Source: Gallaecimonas mangrovi | GTDB taxonomy: Bacteria; Pseudomonadota; Gammaproteobacteria; Enterobacterales; Gallaecimonadaceae | DNA length: 64,000 nt | Reading direction: 5' to 3' | Assembly (NCBI RefSeq): GCF_003367375.1 | Contig: NZ_CP031416.1 | Span: 1,433,501 to 1,497,500 of the forward strand | Shown: piece after piece, positions 36,962-45,846 of the stretch | Layout of the letters: each line of letters starts with the position of its first letter | Numbering within the stretch: the stretch's first letter is position 1 | Notes under the pieces: generated by a model | The model's input: only the letters and a program-made list of their open reading frames with translations | What the model was told of the DNA's origin: nothing | Databases searched by the model: none | Program-made: the position numbers and the translations under genes

Positions 36962-36990
36962 AAGGCCACTCGAATGAGTGGCCTTTTTTA
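36962..36990 (+). terminator. Terminator of the tRNA-Ala/Glu operon
   Basis: AGGCCACTC, GAAT loop, GAGTGGCCT, then a T-rich run. Confidence 0.88.
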
Positions 36991-37141
36991 TTTTTACTGC
37001 CTTTATATTGCCTCAGGCTTGTTACAGGTGGCTATTGAGGTTGCGCCGTCATATTTCTTTCATTGGTTTGTGACAATTGGTTATGGAGAAAAAAGCCTTA
37101 AAACAATAGGATGGGCTTTAAGAATAAGAAGGAGAGTTGGC

Positions 37142-37309
37142 ATGGGTGAGTCATTTTGGGGGCTCTTTCTGGTGTTTTGCTTTGGGATCGCCTGCCTGGG
37201 TATTGGCTTTACCGCCAGGGAAAAGGATGCCGGTATCGTTACCATGTGGATAGGCACCCTGGCCGTATTGGGGGCGATTTGCTATCGCATTTTGCACGCC
37301 CTTAATTAA
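37142..37309 (+). CDS. Small two-helix membrane protein
   Basis: 55 residues from ATG 37142, with AAGGAG seven bases upstream. Two hydrophobic helices (SFWGLFLVFCFGIACLGIGF; VTMWIGTLAVLGAICYRIL) are joined by a short charged loop. The in-frame extension to 36974 enters the tRNA terminator and is not likely coding. Function unknown. Confidence 0.65.
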   Translation: MGESFWGLFLVFCFGIACLGIGFTAREKDAGIVTMWIGTLAVLGAICYRILHALN

Positions 37310-37312
37310 TGC

Positions 37313-37912
37313 TTATTGCACCATCGGTGCTAAATCTTGCCACAAGGCTTGTACTAAAAAGGGCTGCGCCTTGGCGGTGGGGTGAATGCCGTCTTGCTGC
37401 ACCATACCGGGCTTAAAAGCCACTTTCCTGCCGAAAAAAGGCACCCAAGTTGCCCCTGTATCGGCGGCTACCGTTTTAAAGGCGGCCTTGAAGTTGTCGA
37501 TATAGCGCGGGCCGTAATTGGGCGGTAGCCAAATCTCCATCACCATCACTTTCGCTCCGGCTTGCTGGCTAAGCTTAACCATCTTTTCCAAGTTTTGGCG
37601 CATGCTGGGGATAGGGTAGCCTCTTAGGCCGTCGTTACCGCCCAGCTCTATCAGCACCAGCGAGGGTTTGTGCTCTTTAAGTACCTGCGGCAATCTTCTA
37701 AGGCCGCCGGCGGTGGTTTCGCCGCTAATGCTGGCGTTTACCAATTGCCAGCCAGGGGCGTCGGTTTGCAGCTTTTCAGACAGCAATTTAGCCCAGGTTT
37801 GGTTGCTTTGCAGGCCGTAGCCAGCGCTCAGTGAATCACCCATCACCAACAAGGTTTTGGCCCAGCTTAAGGGGCTGACTAAAACCAACAGTAGTAGTAA
37901 TGCTTTACCCAC
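37313..37912 (-). CDS. tesA: Acyl-CoA thioesterase I / arylesterase / lysophospholipase L1
   Basis: 199 residues. A signal peptide (ALLLLLVLVSPLSWA) is followed by a GDSL hydrolase. Block I is VMGDSLSAGYG (catalytic Ser), block III is ELGGNDGLRG (oxyanion Asn), and block V is DGIHPTAKAQ (catalytic Asp and His). It is periplasmic and hydrolyses acyl thioesters and esters. GTG start with AAGGAGG four bases upstream, nine bases after pcp. In E. coli tesA is divergent and adjacent to ybbA; here the 5-oxoproline operon lies between them, with tesA as its likely last gene. Confidence 0.93.
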   Translation of the reverse strand: MGKALLLLLVLVSPLSWAKTLLVMGDSLSAGYGLQSNQTWAKLLSEKLQTDAPGWQLVNASISGETTAGGLRRLPQVLKEHKPSLVLIELGGNDGLRGYPIPSMRQNLEKMVKLSQQAGAKVMVMEIWLPPNYGPRYIDNFKAAFKTVAADTGATWVPFFGRKVAFKPGMVQQDGIHPTAKAQPFLVQALWQDLAPMVQ

Positions 37913-37921
37913 ATCGCCTCC

Positions 37922-38557
37922 TTAATGCGTAGTGCCTGCGCTCACCGTAATGTCTTCGCCGCCTGCCAATAACTCATCAACCAACACTGTTAATGCTGCT
38001 ACTAAGGTGTCGAGCGGCATCGAAGGGGCATCATTATGGCGCTGAGCCTGTTCGGGCAAAAACGGAATGTGTACAAAACCTGCCAGTGGCTTTTGGGGCA
38101 AGCTTTCTGCCAAGTGGCGGGCGCCAAAGAACAGGTGGTTACAGACGTAGGTGCCAGCGGTGTAAGAAACATGGGCATCTATCTGCTGCGCTTTTAGTGC
38201 TTGAGCTAACCGTTTGATTGGCAGGGTTGAAAAGTAGGCGTTGGGGGCATCAGCAATAACCGGGGTATCAATGGGCCTGTTACCGGCATTATCAGCGATA
38301 CGGGCATCATTGAGGTTGATAGCGACCTTCTCAAGGCTGATACCGCTGCGCCCACCCGCTTGGCCTACCGCCAAGATAATGTCGGGCTCGATGGCTCTTG
38401 CTACATCGCCCAGTACTTCAAGGCTTTTATCAAACACGCAAGGCAACATCAGGCTCACCACCGACTGGCGATAGTCGGCAAGAGCCTTTACCGCTTCCCA
38501 AGACGGGTTGATAGGTTCGCCAGCAAAGGGCTCAAAACCGGTTAGCAGAATTTTCAT
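37922..38557 (-). CDS. pcp: Pyroglutamyl-peptidase I
   Basis: 211 residues from ATG 38557 (MKILLTGFEPFAGEPINPSW), chosen for its ATGA overlap with the DUF979 gene and the family N-terminus. A cysteine peptidase that removes N-terminal pyroglutamate from peptides. The catalytic triad is visible: Glu in ISLEKVAIN, Cys in GTYVCNHLFFGA and His in GFVHIPFLPEQ. It releases 5-oxoproline, the substrate of the PxpABC enzyme encoded upstream in the same operon. Confidence 0.96.
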   Translation of the reverse strand: MKILLTGFEPFAGEPINPSWEAVKALADYRQSVVSLMLPCVFDKSLEVLGDVARAIEPDIILAVGQAGGRSGISLEKVAINLNDARIADNAGNRPIDTPVIADAPNAYFSTLPIKRLAQALKAQQIDAHVSYTAGTYVCNHLFFGARHLAESLPQKPLAGFVHIPFLPEQAQRHNDAPSMPLDTLVAALTVLVDELLAGGEDITVSAGTTH

Positions 38558-39489
38558 AACAGCCACCATAACAAAACAATGTTGGCCAGCAACAACAACA
38601 AGCCGGTTGGGGCTTGTGCCTTGATCACCGCATTGCGGTCTTTTAACTCTAACAGCGCTGCGGGTACCAAATTAAAATTGGCGGCCATCGGCGTCATCAG
38701 GGTGCCGCAGTAACCGCTAAACATGCCAATGGCCGACATCACCGCAGGGTTACCGTGGTAATCGTTGATTAGAAAGGGAATACCGATACCGGCAGTAATC
38801 ACAGGGAAGGCCGCAAAAGCGTTCCCCATCACCATGGTGAAAAGCGCCATACCCATGGCGTAAGCGACAATGGCCCAAAACTCAACGCCTTTGGGGAGGA
38901 CCTCCCCCACGACACTGGCTACCGCTTCACCCACTCCGGCTTTGGCAAACAAAATACCTAAAGTTGCCAGCATTTGCGGCAACAGCAGTGACCAGCCAAT
39001 GGCATCGACCAAGCGGCTATTTTCTTTTAGCCCCTGCATGGGGGGCTCACGGGTAAGAACACAGGCCAGAACAAAGGAGACTAAACAGGCAATGCCCAAG
39101 CTCACCAAGGTGGCGGAGCCTTGCACTACGTTTACGCCGTGGTTTTTTAGCCAAGGAAAGCCCAGAGCGCCTACCAGGGTGATAAAAGGAATACAAAGGG
39201 CTGGCCAAAACAATTTATTGCCAAGGCGGTCAGCACCGGCTTTACGGCTGTTAAGGCTGCCTTCGTCGCTTTGCTTTGGCTTAACCAAATTAAGGCCACC
39301 CAGCAAGCTCATGGCCAGTACCAGCGCGCCACAAACCAGCGGTGGCAGCCAGTCACCTAATATGAATAGCGCGCCAAAAATGCTCCAAAAAAGACTGGAG
39401 GGCAGCCGCCGGGGGTGGTTTTTATCCAGCGCCGTTAATACGCCATTTCCCAGCAATAAGATGCCGGTCAGGATGTAGAAAAAGGTCAT
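38554..39489 (-). CDS. DUF979 family membrane protein, putative 5-oxoproline transporter half
   Basis: 311 residues from ATG 39489 (MTFFYILTGILLLGNG), two bases after the DUF969 stop. About nine to ten membrane helices. The motif MGNAFAAFPVITAGIGIPFL followed by GMFSGYCGTLMTPMAANFNL is characteristic of DUF979. DUF969 and DUF979 are encoded side by side with pcp in many Firmicutes and proteobacteria, so a joint role as a 5-oxoproline or pyroglutamyl-peptide permease is likely. This is inference from context. Confidence 0.9.
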   Translation of the reverse strand: MTFFYILTGILLLGNGVLTALDKNHPRRLPSSLFWSIFGALFILGDWLPPLVCGALVLAMSLLGGLNLVKPKQSDEGSLNSRKAGADRLGNKLFWPALCIPFITLVGALGFPWLKNHGVNVVQGSATLVSLGIACLVSFVLACVLTREPPMQGLKENSRLVDAIGWSLLLPQMLATLGILFAKAGVGEAVASVVGEVLPKGVEFWAIVAYAMGMALFTMVMGNAFAAFPVITAGIGIPFLINDYHGNPAVMSAIGMFSGYCGTLMTPMAANFNLVPAALLELKDRNAVIKAQAPTGLLLLLANIVLLWWLL

Positions 39490-39491
39490 AC

Positions 39492-40187
39492 TCACGGCGC
39501 CTTTCTCCACTTGCCATTGGCTAACTGGCGGTCAAGGTAGAGTACTCGGCAGCCATGGATCAATAATGCACAAAGTGCGGTGGGTAATCCCCACAACGCG
39601 ATATGCATAGGTTCAACATTGATGCCTTTGGCGGTTAAAAAACTGTGCATTAGCATCACCGCACCAAAGGCGACAAAAATATCTTCACCGAAGAACAGGC
39701 CAACGTTATCGGTAGCGGCAGCCATGGCTCTAAGGTGCTGTTGTTCTTGGTCTGTTAACGGGCCAAAAGCTTTGCCGGCAGCGCCTTCGGCCATCGGCGC
39801 CAATAACGGCCTAACCATTTGCGGGTGGCCACCAAGGCTAGTCAGGCCAAGGGCAGCGCTAAGCTCGCGGGCCAATAAATACATTGCCAGCAACCGGCCG
39901 GCAGAGGCATTTTTAAAGCCGCTTATCCAGCGCCCGGCCTGTTCGCGAAGGCCGTTGCGCTCTAAAAGACCAATCACGGCCAGTGGTAACACCAAAATAA
40001 GGCTCAAGGTGCGGGTGTGGGTAAAGCCATCACCCAAGGCGGTGAGAATGTCATCAAAGGGCAGGGCGGCAGCAAGGCCGGTGATAACACCGGCCAATGT
40101 CACCACCAGTAGCGGGTTGGCTCTGATGGCAAAGCCAATAATCACCACGCCAACACCCAGCAGCGGCCAATAATTCACGGCGTCCAT
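39492..40187 (-). CDS. DUF969 family membrane protein, putative 5-oxoproline transporter half
   Basis: 231 residues from ATG 40187 (MDAVNYWPLLGVGVVIIGFA), whose A is shared with the pxpA stop (TGATG). About six to seven helices. Characteristic stretches are LGLTSLGGHPQMVRPLLAPMAEG and ATDNVGLFFGEDIFVAFGAV. It is paired with DUF979 two bases downstream. The longer frame from 40280 overlaps pxpA too far to be real. Confidence 0.9.
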   Translation of the reverse strand: MDAVNYWPLLGVGVVIIGFAIRANPLLVVTLAGVITGLAAALPFDDILTALGDGFTHTRTLSLILVLPLAVIGLLERNGLREQAGRWISGFKNASAGRLLAMYLLARELSAALGLTSLGGHPQMVRPLLAPMAEGAAGKAFGPLTDQEQQHLRAMAAATDNVGLFFGEDIFVAFGAVMLMHSFLTAKGINVEPMHIALWGLPTALCALLIHGCRVLYLDRQLANGKWRKAP

Positions 40188-40927
40188 CAAGGTGCTCCTA
40201 CGGCAATATTGAGCGTATCTAATTTTTCGCGCAGCCGTTTGGCAAGGCGCAAAGCGTGCTGGTTGTCGCCATGCAAACATAAGGTGTCGGCGGCGAGGTT
40301 AACCGTTTGGCCGTTATCAGCCGTTACTTGCCCTTGCGTCACCATGGCCAGCACCTGCGCTTCAACATCGTTGTCGTGCTCTAACACTGCGCCAGCTTGG
40401 CTACGCGGCTTTAAGCTGCCATCGGCCAGGTAGCGGCGGTCGGCGAAAACTTCCGATACCGCGCTGAGGCCAACTCTTTGGGCCTGAATAAGCGACTGGC
40501 TACCGGCCAGGCCATAAAGCTTTATGGCCGGATCCAGAGTTTTTACCGCTTTGGCGATGGCAAGGGCTAAGGTGGCGTCTTTAGCGGCTTGGTTATAGAG
40601 CGCACCATGGGGTTTTACGTGGTGCAGTACGCCGCCTCTGGCTTCCACTAAGGCCTTGAAACCGGCACATTGGAATAACACCAAGTCGAACACTTCGCCG
40701 GTGCTTAACGCCATATTGGTGCGGCCAAAGTTGGCTTTGTCATCAAAGCTTGGGTGAGCGCCAATGGCCACACCGTTGGCCAGGGCTAAATCAATGGTTT
40801 TGGCGGTAAGGGCGACATTGCCAGCATGAAAGCCGCAGCTAATATTGGCGGAGCTCACTAGGGTCAGCAGCTCTTCATCAAAGGCGGCGCCTTCTCCGAG
40901 GTCGGCATTAAAATCAATGTGCGCCAA
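40187..40927 (-). CDS. pxpA: 5-oxoprolinase subunit A (LamB/YcsF family)
   Basis: 246 residues from TTG 40927 (MAHIDFNADLGEG), with GGAG seven bases upstream; it overlaps the pxpC end by 14 bases. Characteristic stretches are DFNADLGEGAAFDEELL, SANISCGFHAGN, GAHPSFDDKANFGR and HVKPHGALYNQA. With PxpB and PxpC it forms the ATP-dependent 5-oxoprolinase that opens 5-oxoproline to glutamate. Length matches E. coli PxpA (244). Confidence 0.95.
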   Translation of the reverse strand: MAHIDFNADLGEGAAFDEELLTLVSSANISCGFHAGNVALTAKTIDLALANGVAIGAHPSFDDKANFGRTNMALSTGEVFDLVLFQCAGFKALVEARGGVLHHVKPHGALYNQAAKDATLALAIAKAVKTLDPAIKLYGLAGSQSLIQAQRVGLSAVSEVFADRRYLADGSLKPRSQAGAVLEHDNDVEAQVLAMVTQGQVTADNGQTVNLAADTLCLHGDNQHALRLAKRLREKLDTLNIAVGAP

Positions 40928-41825
40928 TGTATTGCTCCAAATGCTTGAGGTAATCGCATTGCTTTTGCCAGGCAAGCCTCGCCTCTTGTGGCGTAGTGGG
41001 AATAAATTGGATGTGGCGGCCCGGGCCAAGTTGGCCTAACTGCCAAAGATCGGCGGAAATGACCACGCCTAAAATGGGGTAACCGCCGGTGGCTTGGGCG
41101 TCTACGCCCAGCACAATAGGCTGGCCATTAGCGGGCACTTGAATGGTGCCAGGCACCACGCCTTGGGACGGCATTTCATCACCCACTAACCGGTGCAAAC
41201 TGGGGCCTGATAAGCGGTAACCCATACGGTTGGAATCGGCGGTGATTTTCCAATTGGTATGCCAAAAAATACCATGGGCCAGTTTGTCGAAGGTTTGGTA
41301 TTCCGGCCCGGGCAATACCCGCAGGCGGCCAGCCTCTGGCACTCGCACATAAAGTGGCGCTTTAAAATCCCCTGCCGGCTGCCAGTCGAGGGTTTGCCCG
41401 CTTTCCAGCGGTTTTTGAAAACCGGAGCCGCGGTCAAAGCTGGCTGACCCCAAAACTTTGGGGGTATTGAGCTCGCCACTAACCGCCAGATAAGCCCGAA
41501 AACCGTGTTTGGGCTGGCGAAAATGCAAGATTTGCCCCGGTTCCACCTTAAAACGCCAGCCAGGGGTGATGGGTTTACCGTCAAAGCTGGCACCTAAGTC
41601 GGCGCCGGTTAGCGCAACCCAGCCGGCTTTTTGAAAACGCAGCTGAGTTTGGCCAAAGATAATTTCAATGCCGGTAGCGTCGGCTGGTTTGCCCAGCAGC
41701 ATATTGGCAACTCTCAGGGCTAATGGGTCCATCGGGCCGCTGGCTGGCACACCTTGGTTACGAAAGCCGGGGCGGCCGCCGTCTTGAATGTTGGCCAAGA
41801 TGCCGCCTTTTAATACTTCAATCAC
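40914..41825 (-). CDS. pxpC: 5-oxoprolinase subunit C (biotin-dependent carboxyltransferase fold)
   Basis: 303 residues. Starts MIEVLKGGILANIQDGGRPG, with GFRNQGVPASGPMDPLALRVAN and MPSQGVVPGTIQVPANGQPI, all typical of PxpC (formerly AHS2/KipA). It joins PxpB and PxpA in 5-oxoproline hydrolysis. It overlaps pxpB by eight bases and pxpA by 14, so the three subunits are coupled. Confidence 0.95.
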   Translation of the reverse strand: MIEVLKGGILANIQDGGRPGFRNQGVPASGPMDPLALRVANMLLGKPADATGIEIIFGQTQLRFQKAGWVALTGADLGASFDGKPITPGWRFKVEPGQILHFRQPKHGFRAYLAVSGELNTPKVLGSASFDRGSGFQKPLESGQTLDWQPAGDFKAPLYVRVPEAGRLRVLPGPEYQTFDKLAHGIFWHTNWKITADSNRMGYRLSGPSLHRLVGDEMPSQGVVPGTIQVPANGQPIVLGVDAQATGGYPILGVVISADLWQLGQLGPGRHIQFIPTTPQEARLAWQKQCDYLKHLEQYIGAH

Positions 41826-42450
41826 GGCTCACCTCGAACTGAATTTGGTCGCCCGGTTGCAACAATGCTGGCGGAGTCTGTTCCACGTCAAAAAGTGGTT
41901 GGTCGGTATAACCAATGATTTGCCAGCCGCCGGGAACCTGGCGTGGATAAATGCCGGTTTGCTGGCCAGCAATGGCCACGGCACCGCTGGGTACCTGCAG
42001 CCGAGGCTCTGCCCGGCGCGGCATGGCGAGACGTTTGTCCATACCGGTGAGATAGGCAAAGCCGGGCATAAAGCCAACAAAGGACACTTCATACACGGCT
42101 TGAGAATGGCGGCTAATAACGTCTTCTTCAGAAAGCCCGGCGTATTCGGCTACCTGGTGCAAGTCAGGGCCTTTGTAACGCACCGCAATTTTATGCAGTT
42201 TGCCTGGGCTTGCTTCTGCTGGGCGCTTTGCCCATACCGCAATGGCGTGCTCTGCCAGTGTGGCCATGTCCACCAGTGGTGAGGTCAATATTAAGGTGAG
42301 ATTGCCCATGCCGGGCACGGTTTCACTGACACCGCTAAGGCCACAAAGCTGATGGGCCAGCCAGTGCAATTGGCGCTGGCTAAGGGTGTCATTATTATTC
42401 AAGGTAAGAACCAGGGCCCTGTCTCCAAGGGCTGACCAGTTAAGCGTCAT
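41818..42450 (-). CDS. pxpB: 5-oxoprolinase subunit B (AHS1/KipI-like)
   Basis: 210 residues, first gene of the operon. Family marks: LGDRALVLTLNNN at the N-terminus, SFVGFMPGFAYLTGMDKRLAMPRRAEPRLQVPSGAVAIA in the middle and TPPALLQPGDQIQFE at the end. It acts with PxpC and PxpA. About 230 bases separate it from the divergent ybbA and should hold both promoters; I see no clear operator there. Confidence 0.94.
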   Translation of the reverse strand: MTLNWSALGDRALVLTLNNNDTLSQRQLHWLAHQLCGLSGVSETVPGMGNLTLILTSPLVDMATLAEHAIAVWAKRPAEASPGKLHKIAVRYKGPDLHQVAEYAGLSEEDVISRHSQAVYEVSFVGFMPGFAYLTGMDKRLAMPRRAEPRLQVPSGAVAIAGQQTGIYPRQVPGGWQIIGYTDQPLFDVEQTPPALLQPGDQIQFEVSRD

Positions 42451-42680
42451 AAAGATCTTTTCCCCAAGTGATATGACCCTAACCTAGCGATTATGCGGCT
42501 AAATTGCACCTAAACTGCGACAAACGGCCGGTACATGTTGTTTGCTTGGCGAGCCTGGTAAAGGCGGTTAAGGTCAGTATGGTGACCCACAGCATCCTGC
42601 CGCGGTTTGCTGTTGCTGCTGTTAGGTCTGGCTAACATTGCCAAAACGAGGTTAAGCCCCGCAATAAAAGGAAATCGTCA

Positions 42681-43370
42681 ATGAGCGAAGCTGTAATCGA
42701 TGTTCGCCAACTCAGTAAATCCGTTTTAAGCGCCGATGGTAGCGACTTAGCTATTCTCAGCGGTGTTGAACTGCAGGTAAAAACCGGCGAAACCTTGGCG
42801 ATCATGGGTACCTCTGGCTCCGGTAAATCTACCTTACTTGGTTTACTGGCGGGGTTGGACCAGCCCAGTGCAGGCTCCGTTACCTTGGCGGGCAAGAACA
42901 TAGCAACCCTGAGTGAAGATGCCCGCGCCGCATTAAGGGCCGAGCAACTGGGTTTTGTTTTCCAACAGTTTTTGTTGATCCCAAGCCTGACCGCCCTTGA
43001 AAACGTTATGATGCCAGCCGAGCTTAAAGGCGACCGCGACGCCCGCAATAAAGCCAGTGAGCTATTGCAAAGAGTCGGGCTTGGTCAGCGCTTGGGGCAT
43101 TACCCCGCGCAGCTTTCTGGCGGCGAGCAGCAACGGGTAGCCATTGCCCGGGCTTTTATCACGAACCCGGCGCTGCTCTTTGCCGACGAACCCACCGGCA
43201 ACCTTGATACGCACACCGGCGAGCATGTCGCCGATCTGTTGTTTGCCCTTAACCGCGACTTTGGTACCACGCTGATTTTAGTGACTCATGATCCGGTGTT
43301 GGCAAGGCGTTGTCAGCGCGTGCTTGCCTTAAAAGAAGGTCGCCTGGAGGTTTTGGATGATGCGGCCTGA
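42681..43370 (+). CDS. ybbA: ABC transporter ATP-binding protein YbbA (LolD-like)
   Basis: 229 residues. Walker A GTSGSGKST at about 43-51, Q-loop VFQQFLLIPSLT, signature LSGGEQQRVAIARA near 143-156, and Walker B LLFADEPTG followed by NLDTHTGE, in the MacB/LolD group. It energises YbbP, encoded next with a 14-base overlap. AAAGGAAA precedes the ATG. By family it acts in envelope lipid or lipoprotein handling, not solute uptake. Confidence 0.92.
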   Translation: MSEAVIDVRQLSKSVLSADGSDLAILSGVELQVKTGETLAIMGTSGSGKSTLLGLLAGLDQPSAGSVTLAGKNIATLSEDARAALRAEQLGFVFQQFLLIPSLTALENVMMPAELKGDRDARNKASELLQRVGLGQRLGHYPAQLSGGEQQRVAIARAFITNPALLFADEPTGNLDTHTGEHVADLLFALNRDFGTTLILVTHDPVLARRCQRVLALKEGRLEVLDDAA

Positions 43371-45846
43371 GCTGGTAGGGCGTTTTTTTTGGCGGGAGCT
43401 AAAACGCGCCGATGTGCTGATCATGCTTTTTGCCATCTTGCTGGCGGTGGCGTCCGTGGTGTCGTTGGCGCGTTTTTCCGAAGTGCTGAACCAGGCTTTT
43501 AACCGCAAAGGTGCCAGCTTTCTTGCGGCCGACTTAGTACTGCGTTTTAGCCAGCCCTTACCCAGCGCGCTTAGCGCCGAAGTTGAAAAAACCGATTTAA
43601 CCAAAAGCCTGCAAACCCGCTTTACCACCATGCTTATTCATCGCAATGCCATGCAGTTGGCCGCTATTTATGCGGTAGATGGCCAATATCCCTTGCGAGG
43701 GCAATTAAAGGTGTCAACCCAAGCCGTTGGGGCAGTATCAACGGTTGAAAAGGGCCCAGGTCCCGGGCAAATCTGGGTGGATAGGCGGCTTGCCCAGGCG
43801 CTTAATCTTAGCTTGGGTGACCAAGTGGAACTGGGCTATGCCACTTTGCGCTTTAGCCGCTATTTGGTTGAAGCCCCCGATGTTGGCCTAAACGTGTTTG
43901 CCGCAGCGCCACCGGCACTGATGAACCAGCAAGATGTCGCCGCCAGTAAGGTTATCCAACCCGGTTCGCGGGTCAGTTGGCGCTGGCTATTTAAAGGTAA
44001 GCCCAAGGCCCTTCAGCAATTTGAAAACAGTCTTGCTGGCCAGTTACCGGCCGGGGTGGAATTTACCGATATTAAGCGCAGCAATTCGCCAATTAGCGTG
44101 GCCTTAACCCGCGCGAACCGCTTTTTGATGCTATCGAGCCTGATGGGCGTTTTGCTGGCCGCGGTGGCGATTGGCGTGGCGGCGCGGCGGTTTTGCGACT
44201 CCCATGTTGAAACCGTGGCACTGATTAAGGCGCTAGGCGGTACCCGCCGACAAGTGGTGTGGCTTTTTGCCGGCCAACTGGCCTTGGTGCTGGTTACCGG
44301 GTCACTGCTGGGCTTGGGTGCGGGCTTTGCCCTGGTTAAAGCGCTTTTGCTGCAATATGGTCGCTTACTGCCGACTTCACTGCCGCCCAGTACCCTAGAG
44401 CCGTTGTGGCTTGGGCTCGCGGTCGGTGCGATTTGCACCCTTGCCTTTGCGGCTTGGCCATTGTGGCGGCTGTTAAAAGTGCCGCCAATACGCGTTTGGC
44501 GTGAAGGACAGGAGCAGCAAGGGCAAAGCCGTCTGCATTATGTGCTGGTCTTTGTGGCGCTTTTTGCCGCCATAGCGCTTTTTACCCGTGATCTGAAACT
44601 GACCTTGGCGGTGGGCGCGGGGGCGGGCGCTGCGGTGGTCGCGGTAGCATTGGTGAGCGCACTATTGCTGAAGGTGTTGGGGCGCAGCCGCGGTATTGGT
44701 GGGGCCTGGCGGTTAGCGGTTGCCGGTTTGGAGCGGCGAAAAGGTGCCAGCTTGGTGCAATTGGGCAGCTTTACCCTGGCACTGATGCTGATGATTTTGG
44801 TGCAACTGGTGAAGTCAGATTTGCTGGCCGACTGGCAGGCAAGCCTGCCCGACAACGCCCCTAATTATTTTGTCGTCAATGTCGCTCCTGACGAAGTACC
44901 GGCAGTGAATCGCTTTTTGGGCCAATACGGCACCCATGCCTCTGATCTCTACCCGGTGGTGCGGGCGCGGCTGGTTGCCATTAATGGTGAAAAAACCAAA
45001 GAAGAAAATGCCGATGATGCGCAGTCGCCGCGTGGCGGTCGTGTCGGTATTGACCGCGAGCTTAATCTCACCTGGCGAAAAACCTTGCCTGAAAACAATG
45101 TGTTAACGGCAGGTGCCTGGTGGCCAAAAGCAGACGATGCCAGGTTGGTGTCGGTTGAGTCAGGCGTTGCCAAACGCCTCAACCTTAAACTGGGTGACAA
45201 GGTTACTTTTCGCCTAGGGGGCGATGACTTCTCGGCCAAGGTTGCCAGCATCCGCAAGGTTGATTGGCAATCGATGCAGCCTAACTTCTTTATGATTTTT
45301 AGCCCGGCAGTGCTGAAGGATTTTCCTGCCAGCTTTATTGCGAGCTTTCATTTAGATAGCCAATATCGCCCGCAGCTAGCCGGGCTTTTAAAAAATCATC
45401 CCACCCTGACCTTGATTGATGTTGACGCCATTCTTAGCCAAATTCGTAGCTTAATCGGCCAAGTGGGCTTGGCGTTGCAGTTTGTCTGGCTGCTGGTGGT
45501 GGCAGCATCGGTGTTGGTGTTGCTGGCCGCAGTGCAGGCAAGCCTTGATGAGCGCCGCCGCGACTTAGGCGTGTTAAGAACTTTGGGGGCATCCGAGCGC
45601 ACGTTATTTCGCGCCCTTGGCTTGGAGTTTTTATTACTCGGCGGCTTGGCCGGTTTAATGGCAGGGCTCACCAGCCAGTTAAGCCTTTATTTGCTGCAAA
45701 CCCAAGTACTGGAATTACCGGTGAATTTGCATTGGCCGCTATCGTTGCTAGCGTTGCTGGGCGGGGCTTTGGGGGTGGCTATTCCGGCGCTGCTGCGGCT
45801 TTGGCCGCTACTTCGGCGCACGCCGCTTCGGCTTATCCGCGGTTAG
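43357..45846 (+). CDS. ybbP: ABC transporter permease YbbP (two FtsX-like domains)
   Basis: 829 residues. One N-terminal helix and a large periplasmic domain are followed by FtsX helices around 250-370 and helix pairs near 395-440. A second periplasmic region comes next and a final FtsX domain near 705-829, where RRRDLGVLRTLGASERTLFRALGLE is a hallmark. It forms an inner-membrane complex with YbbA. Its stop overlaps the convergent flavoprotein gene by four bases. Confidence 0.9.
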   Translation: MMRPELVGRFFWRELKRADVLIMLFAILLAVASVVSLARFSEVLNQAFNRKGASFLAADLVLRFSQPLPSALSAEVEKTDLTKSLQTRFTTMLIHRNAMQLAAIYAVDGQYPLRGQLKVSTQAVGAVSTVEKGPGPGQIWVDRRLAQALNLSLGDQVELGYATLRFSRYLVEAPDVGLNVFAAAPPALMNQQDVAASKVIQPGSRVSWRWLFKGKPKALQQFENSLAGQLPAGVEFTDIKRSNSPISVALTRANRFLMLSSLMGVLLAAVAIGVAARRFCDSHVETVALIKALGGTRRQVVWLFAGQLALVLVTGSLLGLGAGFALVKALLLQYGRLLPTSLPPSTLEPLWLGLAVGAICTLAFAAWPLWRLLKVPPIRVWREGQEQQGQSRLHYVLVFVALFAAIALFTRDLKLTLAVGAGAGAAVVAVALVSALLLKVLGRSRGIGGAWRLAVAGLERRKGASLVQLGSFTLALMLMILVQLVKSDLLADWQASLPDNAPNYFVVNVAPDEVPAVNRFLGQYGTHASDLYPVVRARLVAINGEKTKEENADDAQSPRGGRVGIDRELNLTWRKTLPENNVLTAGAWWPKADDARLVSVESGVAKRLNLKLGDKVTFRLGGDDFSAKVASIRKVDWQSMQPNFFMIFSPAVLKDFPASFIASFHLDSQYRPQLAGLLKNHPTLTLIDVDAILSQIRSLIGQVGLALQFVWLLVVAASVLVLLAAVQASLDERRRDLGVLRTLGASERTLFRALGLEFLLLGGLAGLMAGLTSQLSLYLLQTQVLELPVNLHWPLSLLALLGGALGVAIPALLRLWPLLRRTPLRLIRG

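Noticed and set aside
36974..37141. N-terminal extension of the 55-residue membrane protein
   Set aside because: It reads into the tRNA operon terminator region, and a good AAGGAG site supports ATG 37142.
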